This document shows, piece after piece, positions 1 through 5,808 of a stretch of 7,403 nt of DNA. A model generated the notes under the pieces. It ran no database searches and was not told the DNA's origin. It was given only the letters and a program-made list of their open reading frames with translations. The DNA is from CAYVBE01 sp964448935 (GTDB taxonomy: Bacteria; Planctomycetota; Brocadiia; SM23-32), in assembly GCA_964448935.1 (NCBI GenBank), contig CAYVBE010000197.1:1-7403 (forward strand), in the 5' to 3' direction. Every line of letters begins with the position of its first letter. Position 1 is the first letter of the stretch. The translations under genes were made by a program, and so were the position numbers.

Positions 1-1554
1 GACTTCCCCACGCGCGAGAAGACCTCCTTCAAGGGCATGGCGGCCCGGATGATCGTCATTGACCTGGACGGCCGGCTGGAGGAGGACGATGAGCTGGTCG
101 TCAAGTGGGGCTGGACGCGCAACGGCCACGCCGTCGGCACCAAGGTTGCCACCGTGGTGCCCGTGCCGGAGTTCAGGAATATCGCCCACGTGCGCTACTT
201 CACCGAGCCCGGGGAGGCGCTGCCTGACCTGGGCCGCAGCTTCGAGGGCTACGACCGCCCCGAGCCGGACGTCGAGATACCGCTGGAATACGTCATCCGG
301 CCGCGCGAGCCCGAGCGGCTGCGGCTGTTCCGGGGCCTGAACCATGCCAGCCTCGTGGTCTATGACCGCTTCTACAACGTGGCCGACGTGGCGGACCCGG
401 CCGAGATGGTGGAGATGCCGCCCGAGACGGAATGGCAGGGCAACGCGCACGGCGTGTTCGAGATGGCCGACCCGCGCATCCGGGTGCGCAGCCGGGAGCT
501 GCCCCTGGACGAGACGCCCGAGAGGGCGGACGTGGCGGACGGCTACAACGTTTACTTCGGCGACCTGCACACGCACTCGCAGTACTCGAACGACTGCATC
601 GAGCGCGAGAAACTGCTGCGCACCCCGGGCGACCTGCACGCCTACGCGCGGGAGGTGGCCTGCATTGATTTCCATTGCGTGACGGACCACCACCAGCCGT
701 GGGACATCCCACGCAACCGCATCGGCGCCGATCTGTGGGAGAAGACCCTGGACGACGCGCGGGAGAACAACCGGCCGGGCGAGTTCGTCACCTTCACCGG
801 CTTCGAGTTCCGCTGCAAGCGGGGCGACACGGCGGTCGTCCTCGGCGAGGAACTGGATTACGGGCAGATCAACCGGCAGGAGTTCGAGCGCGTTGACCGC
901 CTGTGGGAGGGCCTGGCCGACCGCGACGTGCTGACAATCCCCCACTTCCACAACTCCGGCGGTCTGGCGGCCGACGAGTGGATCTCGGCGGACCCGATGG
1001 AGACCGAACCCGTTCTGGAGATTTACTCATGCCACGGGTCCTACGAGGGTCCCGACGTCAACGAGCGGCACATCCCGCAGATCAAAAGCCGGCGCGACGA
1101 CCGCCACGGGCGCTACTTCCTCAAGCAGGGCTACCGCTACGGTTTCGTCTGCAATTCGGACGGCCACAAGGGCGTGGTGGGCAACAACGGCCTGACGGCG
1201 GTGCTGGCGAAGCAGCTCGACCGCGCCTCCATCCTGGCGGCCATCCGCGCGCGTCGGTGCTACGGCACCACGAACGCCCGCATCCGGTTGGTGTTCACCG
1301 TCAACGGCGCCCTTATGGGCAGCGAACTGCGGGCCGCCGACGAGAGTAGAATAGCGATAGACGTTGCCGGCGAGCAGCCGTTCAAGGCGGTGGACCTGTT
1401 CAAGAACGGCGACCTCCACCGCCGCTGGAAGCCGGGTGAGGACACCTTCAGCGTCGAGCTGACGGAGCAAGCCGAGCCGCCGGTCAACTGGTACGTCCGC
1501 GCCATCCAGACAGACAACCACATCGCCTACAGCAGCCCCATCTGGCTGGGCTGA
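1..1554 (+). CDS. PHP-domain metallohydrolase, DUF3604-like (5' end outside window)
   Basis: The reading frame is open from base 1, so the gene probably starts left of the window; the first ATG inside is at 37, with a second at 49. Numbered from the first visible codon (517 residues), a beta-rich N-terminal region of about 180 residues precedes a PHP (polymerase and histidinol phosphatase) domain. Its metal-site motifs are complete: DLHTHS (H190, H192), VTDHH (D229, H230), GFEF (E269), PHFH (H315, H317), SCHG (H345) and NSDGH (D387, H389). The C-terminal 120 residues, with RRCYGTTNARI and a final YSSPIWLG, match what I know of the DUF3604 type. PHP proteins use two or three metal ions to hydrolyse phosphoesters; the substrate here is unknown. 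The product looks cytoplasmic in the visible part, but a signal peptide could lie in the missing 5' end. The gene is convergent with the sulfatase/glycosidase cluster, so it is not in that operon. Family call is firm; substrate is not. Confidence 0.88.
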   Translation, partial: DFPTREKTSFKGMAARMIVIDLDGRLEEDDELVVKWGWTRNGHAVGTKVATVVPVPEFRNIAHVRYFTEPGEALPDLGRSFEGYDRPEPDVEIPLEYVIRPREPERLRLFRGLNHASLVVYDRFYNVADVADPAEMVEMPPETEWQGNAHGVFEMADPRIRVRSRELPLDETPERADVADGYNVYFGDLHTHSQYSNDCIEREKLLRTPGDLHAYAREVACIDFHCVTDHHQPWDIPRNRIGADLWEKTLDDARENNRPGEFVTFTGFEFRCKRGDTAVVLGEELDYGQINRQEFERVDRLWEGLADRDVLTIPHFHNSGGLAADEWISADPMETEPVLEIYSCHGSYEGPDVNERHIPQIKSRRDDRHGRYFLKQGYRYGFVCNSDGHKGVVGNNGLTAVLAKQLDRASILAAIRARRCYGTTNARIRLVFTVNGALMGSELRAADESRIAIDVAGEQPFKAVDLFKNGDLHRRWKPGEDTFSVELTEQAEPPVNWYVRAIQTDNHIAYSSPIWLG

Positions 1555-1556
1555 GG

Positions 1557-1580
1557 AGCGGCCGGAAGCCGGCATCCGCT
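1557..1580. terminator. Hairpin between convergent genes, possible bidirectional terminator
   Basis: Only 58 bases separate the stop codons of the two convergent genes, and this stretch holds a GC-rich hairpin. The outer arms AGCGG (1557-1561) and CCGCT (1576-1580) pair. Inside them CCGG (1562-1565) pairs with CCGG (1569-1572) around the loop AAG, leaving a three-base bulge (1573-1575) on one side. It starts three bases after the PHP stop codon. There is no T-tract on either strand, so it is not a classical intrinsic terminator. Placement is the main support; it could be a chance fold in GC-rich DNA. Confidence 0.3.
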
Positions 1581-1612
1581 GGAAGGACGCGCTGTGTCGG
1601 GTCCGGGCCGCC

Positions 1613-2578
1613 TCAATAGTTGCCCTCGCGGCGCCAGACGTCGAGCATCAGCTCGTAGCGCGACAGCCGCATGCCGGTGTAGATGCAGTTGCTGGTGGAG
1701 AAGATGTAGCCGCCGCCCGGCATGCCGTGGCGCAGGGCGTAGCGGGTGCTCTCGATCACATCTTCGTCGGTGCCGGTGTCCAGGGCCGCGCAGCTCACGT
1801 TGCCGATCAGGCAGACGCGGTCGCCGCAGAGGCGCTTGACCTCGGCGATGTCCACGCCGCCCTGCGGGTCGAGCGAGTGCAGGGCGTGCGGCTCGGCGTC
1901 CACGAGCAGGTCCAGGATGGGCATGATGTTGCCGTCGGTGTGCTTGATCACATGGAAGCCCATCTCGCGGTAGCCCGCGACGAGGTCGCGCAGGTAAGGG
2001 GCGACGAACTCCGCGAACTGGGTGGGGCTGAAAAAGGGGCCGCTGTTGAAACAGTAGTCCGCGCAGAGGGCGAAGCCGTCCAGGCCGCCGGCCTCCTTGA
2101 GCTTCTCCGCGCGTTTGAGCGCATTCTCCACCCGTTCGGCGGACTCCGCTTTTAGCTGCTCCGGCTCGTCCGCCACCCGCGCCACGAGGTCCATCATCCG
2201 CTCGCCCGACGGGATGCTCATGGTGGCGTCGCCGTGCAGCATCAGAAAGAACCGGTCGCCCGATCGGTCGCGCACGGTGTGGATCAGGCGGATCGTCTCC
2301 TCCAGGCTGCCCGGGTTGGGGTGCAGGAAGATAGCGCTGTGCTCGTAGCGCTCGGCGGTGGCGATGTAAAGCTCCGCCATATCGGCCCGGTGCAGAGCCC
2401 GCTCCTTCTCCTCCATCTGGTCCCACTGGGCGTAGCGGGGCTGGTGGGGATGGATTCTGCCGAACGCCTCCATGGTGAGGAAGAAGACCAGTTCGAAGTG
2501 CGGCACGCGGCCGGTGAGCGGCCGGCGCTCCAGGGCGGCGATGAAGCGTTCGCGTGGCGTCATATAGTGATCTGTCAT
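1613..2578 (-). CDS. Uroporphyrinogen decarboxylase (URO-D) superfamily protein, not a canonical HemE
   Basis: A 321-residue protein, close to the usual 330-350 of the URO-D (alpha/beta)8-barrel superfamily. That superfamily contains heme-pathway HemE and zinc-dependent methyltransferases that act on corrinoid proteins (MtaA/MtbA/CmuA). Family signs are the opening RERFIAALERRPLTGRVPHFE (7-28, shown short of its end), KHTDGN (212-217), a DPQGG segment (237-241) and LIGNVSC (257-263). The HemE N-terminal porphyrin-binding motif (RQAGR type) is absent, with a hydrophobic segment at 28-40 in its place. The HTD motif sits where corrinoid methyltransferases carry a zinc-binding H-x-C, but the cysteine is Asp215; C263 and C298 could be further ligands. 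A methyltransferase or unknown lyase role is therefore more likely than heme synthesis. No corrinoid protein is visible nearby. The start ATG overlaps the upstream stop as ATGA and has no ribosome-binding site of its own, suggesting translational coupling. An alternative start is Met6. Confidence 0.85.
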   Translation of the reverse strand: MTDHYMTPRERFIAALERRPLTGRVPHFELVFFLTMEAFGRIHPHQPRYAQWDQMEEKERALHRADMAELYIATAERYEHSAIFLHPNPGSLEETIRLIHTVRDRSGDRFFLMLHGDATMSIPSGERMMDLVARVADEPEQLKAESAERVENALKRAEKLKEAGGLDGFALCADYCFNSGPFFSPTQFAEFVAPYLRDLVAGYREMGFHVIKHTDGNIMPILDLLVDAEPHALHSLDPQGGVDIAEVKRLCGDRVCLIGNVSCAALDTGTDEDVIESTRYALRHGMPGGGYIFSTSNCIYTGMRLSRYELMLDVWRREGNY

Positions 2579-3444
2579 TGGAGCGGGTTCGACATCTCGA
2601 GGGCGGTGCGGAATTCCTCAGGCCCGATCTCGCCCAGGAAGTACCGGTCGGCGGCCAGGGCGTAGAGCACCCCGCGGCGCAGGGCCTGCGCGTAATGGCT
2701 GCCTGCGGCGGCTGATTCCAGGGCCTCGTCCAGCGCGATGTCCGCGGGGCGCTCCTCCTGGACCGAGCGCGCGAGGCGGATGATCTCGTCGGCCGGGTCG
2801 TAGAAATTGATGTCCTCGATGAATCGCTGCACCATGTCCGGATCGGGGTCGGAATAGGCCTCGGCGTAGCGCTCCAGGTCCACGCGCCAGCGCTGCCGCA
2901 GGCCGATCAGCCGATCCAGCCACCCGTCCACGTCTTCATGGTCGGGCATCAGGGTGTGCAGGCCGATCAGTGCGCGCTGGAGCAGGGCGCGGACGAGGTA
3001 CTCCAGCCGATCCACGTCCTCCCCCGGCGTGCGCAGGATGCTCTCCTGCGGGTAAGGCTCGACCCCGCCGCTGCCGTAAACCGCCCGGAACACGTACACG
3101 TCCTGATACACGCTGCAATCGGTCGGGGAGTGCGGGCAATCCGGGTCGGCGGCGCGGAAGACGGGTTTCATCTGCAGGTCCGCCGCGCGGTGGAAAAGCC
3201 AGCCCAGCACGAAGCCGATCTTCTGCGCCAGGAGCTCCCTTTGGTCCCCGCCGGGCCAGGCATCGCGGTAGAGGTCCAGCAGGTCCTCGACGAACTCCGC
3301 CCCGTGTCGTGTGATGCCGCCCAGCCGTACGATCTCGTGCTGGTCCGCCAGCGCCTCTTTGAACGCCGTGCTGACGCGTCCGTCGTGCAGCAGCAGCCGC
3401 CGGCAATCATCCGTAACGCCCGTGTGCGTTATGTTTTCCGACAT
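2575..3444 (-). CDS. All-helical protein of unknown function, resembling zinc-dependent phospholipase C fold
   Basis: I do not recognise a named family with certainty. The predicted 289-residue product is rich in amphipathic helices and has no signal peptide or membrane segment. The segment GFVLGWLFHRAADLQMKPVF (77-96) resembles the helix of zinc-dependent phospholipase C-like proteins that carries metal-binding His and Asp (here H85 and D89). H47 and the DCPHSPTDCSVYQD stretch (102-115; C103, H105, C110) could add ligands. The C-terminal half is charged helices, with a small HYAQALRRGVLYALAADRYF helix at 250-269. I chose ATG 3444: AAGGGA (3458-3453) lies eight bases before it, whereas the longer form from ATG 3465 has no ribosome-binding site and would begin six bases after the upstream gene's stop. 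The gene is 26 bases after the glycosidase-like gene and ends in an ATGA overlap with the URO-D-like gene, so the two are probably made together. That it is a real gene is well supported; the fold is inference and the function unknown. Confidence 0.8.
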   Translation of the reverse strand: MSENITHTGVTDDCRRLLLHDGRVSTAFKEALADQHEIVRLGGITRHGAEFVEDLLDLYRDAWPGGDQRELLAQKIGFVLGWLFHRAADLQMKPVFRAADPDCPHSPTDCSVYQDVYVFRAVYGSGGVEPYPQESILRTPGEDVDRLEYLVRALLQRALIGLHTLMPDHEDVDGWLDRLIGLRQRWRVDLERYAEAYSDPDPDMVQRFIEDINFYDPADEIIRLARSVQEERPADIALDEALESAAAGSHYAQALRRGVLYALAADRYFLGEIGPEEFRTALEMSNPLQ

Positions 3445-3470
3445 GTGCTCGGTCCCTTCTTTCATTACGA

Positions 3471-4252
3471 TTACTGTTCGAGAGTCACCTCGATGGTTTT
3501 AGGTCCGATGCCTTCCAGCAACAGGCGGACGTAGGAGGAGGACTCGAGCCCCTGCATCTCGAATTCCACGTTCTCCCCGTTCACATGCGCCTGCTTTGCG
3601 GTTTTGCCCTCCGGCAGCAGGAGCCGCAGGTCGGTTGAGTCCGCGTTGCTTGCGACTTCGATTCGGAGCGTGTCGTCGTCCAACGCATAGCAGTAGCGCG
3701 TGTAGCCACCGGACGCCTCGTACTTCGCGGTGGCCGTCACCTCCTCCACCCCGGCGGCCGGCCAGCGGGGCGCGAGCAGCACGCGGTCGTAGGCGCAGCC
3801 GGTGTCCTTGATGCCGGCCAGCCCTTCGATGAGCGCATACACGACCGCCGCCGCGCCCCAGTTGTCCGGTATGCCGAAGGAGACGTCGTCCGGCATGAAG
3901 AATACCTCGCTGTCGCAGAGCGTGACGCCGAGCACGAACCACATGCTGCCGTTATCGGCCGCCTCCAGTTCGATCTCGCGGATGGCCCGGTCAGGATGAG
4001 GGTTGTCCAGCCCGTAGACGTAGCAGCCGACGTTCGGGAAATACCGGTTCGGCCCCCACCAGGCCACGCGCAGGCGTGTCTTCGCATGGCGCTGCTTTCC
4101 GCGGGTCGAGGGCATGTACCAGGGGCCGATCTCGCGGCCGGGCCGCACGTACTGCGTGTGGTGCCCGCCGTCCTCGTAGTGGAGAACGATCCGCCCGGCC
4201 GGGTCGCCGCCGGAGAGGGTGTGCAGGAAGTAAATGGACGCTGCTTTTCGCC
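3471..4252 (-). CDS. Six-hairpin glycosidase-like protein, C-terminal part (5' side lost in assembly gap)
   Basis: This is an open frame from the gap edge to TAA at 3471, coding 259 residues after two bases of a split codon. It most likely continues the gene at 4353-5691: same strand, both sides open into the gap, and complementary domain content. Residues 1 to about 118 look like a beta-sandwich resembling galactose-binding modules (HYEDGGHHTQYVRPG, GPWYMPS, LRVAWWGPN, GCYVYGLDNP). PDNWGAAAVVYALIEGLAGI (128-147) then reads like the last barrel helix of an (alpha/alpha)6 glycosidase. LAPRWPAAG and a strand-rich tail (159-259) look like the terminal beta domain found in such enzymes. The order suggests a beta module inserted before the last barrel helices. 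No catalytic residues can be assigned in this part. The gene ends 26 bases before the helical protein's start. If the gap hides a stop and a new start, this would be a separate gene, which I think less likely. Confidence 0.8.
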
Positions 4253-4352
4253 NNNNNNNNNNNNNNNNNNNNNNNNNNNNNNNNNNNNNNNNNNNNNNNN
4301 NNNNNNNNNNNNNNNNNNNNNNNNNNNNNNNNNNNNNNNNNNNNNNNNNNNN
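4253..4352. other. Assembly gap of 100 N inside the glycosidase-like gene
   Basis: Exactly 100 N interrupt the gene, the usual placeholder for a scaffold gap of unknown size. The coding frames on its two sides do not join if 100 is the true length: 446 codons plus one base lie before it and two bases plus 259 codons and stop after it. An intact gene therefore needs a missing stretch divisible by three. Any frame read through the N is meaningless; the apparent extension past 4252 on the - strand of the 5' part into bases 3991-4252 is out of frame with the real downstream coding. Confidence 0.97.
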
Positions 4353-5691
4353 CTGCGGCGTAATCCTCAAAGCCGTGCTCGAAGGCGCCGTGTGCCAGCT
4401 CGCCGGCCACGATGGTGGTGACGCCGCCGTTCATGTATTCCCATTTCGAGCCGTGACCGCCGAAACCGCGCTCGAAGGGCGGGTAGATCTGGTAGAACTC
4501 GCCGGGGGAAGTCTCGGGCATCTCCTCGCGGATGCGCTGATACGTGCGGATGACGGCGGCGCACTGCTCGTGGGTCAGGCCGCGGTTCAGCGCGTAGGCG
4601 TTGGACAGCGATACCTGCCTGGACTGATCCACGCCCAGGTCACGCTTGAGGTCCGGGTCTTCCGGCACATGGTGGGTGTAGAACTCGCCGTTCCACGCCA
4701 CGTCGTCCAGGCGCTCCTTGATCTCGTCGCCCAGCCGACGGAAGCGCTGCGCGTCCTCGGCGCGGCCGGCCACGCGCAGCATTTCCTCCAGATAGCGGCA
4801 TCCGGCGTAGAAGCCCGTGTTGTCCCCGTGCATCACCCCGAAGCGCGTCCTGTCCTTGTCCACCAGCATGCCGCCGCCGGTGATGGCGGAGTCCTGTGCC
4901 GATTGGAAGTCCCAGGTGTCTATGGTGAAACCGCGCTTCAGCAGCCCGAACTTCTCGCTCCAGCGGTAGGGGTCGCTGGTGGAGTATTCGAAGGCGCGCA
5001 CGGCGTTGTCCAGCAGGGCCGTCATCCAGGCCGTGTCGCCCGTGGCCTTCCAGGTGTAGTAGAGCCCCTCGACGAACAGGTATTCGACGTCGTTCTCGAC
5101 CGGAATGCGCTCCATTCGCTTGCGGCCCCCGTCCGCGGGCCGGATGAAGCCGTTCGGCCCGAAGGTGAAGTCCCGCCACGTCGGCCGCCGGGTGGCGCCT
5201 GTGTCCACCTTGTCCCAGACCATGCCGTCCTCGCGCTGGGTGTCGGCGTAGAGGTCAATGCCCGGCTCCAGGTCGCCGTAGAAGTATTTCATGCCCTTTA
5301 GCGTGTGGACGTGATCGCGCAGCCAGCCGACAAAGTATTTGTACACCCGCCCGTCGTGTCGGAAGGCACTCGTCTCGCCGTGCCAGCCCACCATGGTCCA
5401 GTAGAGCATGTTCAGCAGGTCGGCGTACTTCCCGCCCCCATCCTCGATGGCCGTGGCGCAGTCCACGGTGAAGCTGCCGGTGTCCAGCACCTTCCCCGAC
5501 TCGTCCTCGTGCGTGATGATCTGGTTCCCCAGCGCGCCGGAGATGCGGAAAGACGCCCCCTCGGCGGCGGGCATGCGGACGTACTCTCGGCCCTGCGCGT
5601 CGCGCACGACCAGCGTTCCGCTCTCGGCGCCGTGGACGGTGACGGTGTCCAGCGGCCTGACCTTCGGTCCATCGGTCTCGATTCCCAGCAT
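4353..5691 (-). CDS. Six-hairpin glycosidase-like protein, N-terminal part (3' side lost in assembly gap)
   Basis: It codes 446 residues before the gap; with the part at 3471-4252 the whole protein would be near 740 residues. A beta-rich N-terminal region (about 1-85) is followed by repeated helical hairpins typical of (alpha/alpha)6-barrel enzymes such as glycogen-debranching, GH15, GH63 and related hydrolases. Landmarks are GWLRDH (122-127), TQREDGMVWD (151-160), VENDVEYLFVEGLYYTWKATG (198-218, shown in part), DTWDF (258-262), GDNTGFYAGCRYLEEM (289-304), WNGEFY (333-338) and YMNGGV (419-424). Acidic residues in D126, E154/D155 or D258/D261 are plausible catalytic or substrate-binding positions, but this is a guess. 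There is no signal peptide, suggesting a cytoplasmic enzyme. The start is ATG 5691 because AGGAG lies six bases upstream; a longer form from TTG 5733 would overlap the intergenic hairpin. It follows the sulfatase on the same strand, fitting joint glycan degradation. Substrate is unknown. Confidence 0.83.
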
Positions 5692-5697
5692 GGCTAT

Positions 5698-5702
5698 CTC
5701 CT
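5698..5702 (-). promoter_or_regulatory. Ribosome-binding site of the glycosidase-like gene
   Basis: AGGAG on the - strand, six bases before ATG 5691. It is the strongest Shine-Dalgarno match in the window and decides the start over the upstream TTG at 5733, which would add 14 poorly supported residues. Confidence 0.75.
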
Positions 5703-5730
5703 GACGTTTGATCTTGCCGCTTACGCGCCT

Positions 5731-5773
5731 CAACGGCGAGATTGCCGCGCGGGGCGAAGCAATCTCATCGTTG
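5731..5773 (-). promoter_or_regulatory. Long imperfect inverted repeat in sulfatase-glycosidase spacer
   Basis: Two 15-base arms, 5731-5745 and 5759-5773, are complementary at 13 positions around a 13-base loop. The inner eight pairs (GAGATTGC with GCAATCTC) and the outer five (CAACG with CGTTG) are perfect. Between them lie one G-U wobble and one mismatch. In the transcript the hairpin begins 35 bases after the sulfatase stop and ends about 39 bases before the glycosidase ATG. No U-tract follows, so it is not a classical terminator. Possible roles are an intercistronic processing or mRNA-stabilising hairpin, a regulatory leader, or an operator: the inner arms are centred 21 bases apart, two helical turns. 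The structure is seen; the role is inference. Confidence 0.5.
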
Positions 5774-5808
5774 GTCTCGCCTTCCGTGTCACCCGATTTC
5801 CGTCAACG

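Noticed and set aside
1527..2426. - strand open frame of 299 codons overlapping the URO-D-like gene
   Set aside because: It is the same strand in a different frame, rich in Arg/Gly/Pro/Ala, and lacks motifs, while the 1613-2578 frame carries the URO-D signature.
1613..2578. Annotation as heme-pathway hemE
   Set aside because: The N-terminal porphyrin-binding arginine motif is absent, and the gene is in a sulfatase/glycosidase cluster with no tetrapyrrole genes.
2938..3534. + strand open frame of 198 codons opposite the helical protein
   Set aside because: The - strand frame has a good ribosome-binding site, operon spacing and sensible helical composition; the + strand one has none of these.
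3991..4252. Continuation of the 5' glycosidase frame through the N run
   Set aside because: The frame after the gap is arbitrary because gap size is unknown, and the residues read there are Arg-rich shadow sequence; the frame ending at 3471 holds the real protein.
4234..5301. Long + strand open frame of 355 codons opposite the glycosidase-like gene
   Set aside because: It is antisense to a gene with clear domain motifs, runs through the N gap, and its Val/Gly/Arg-rich composition is what GC-rich third positions produce on the opposite strand.
5731..5773. Intrinsic terminator after the sulfatase
   Set aside because: No T-tract follows the stem on either strand, and the stem is followed directly by a leader with a strong ribosome-binding site for the next gene.
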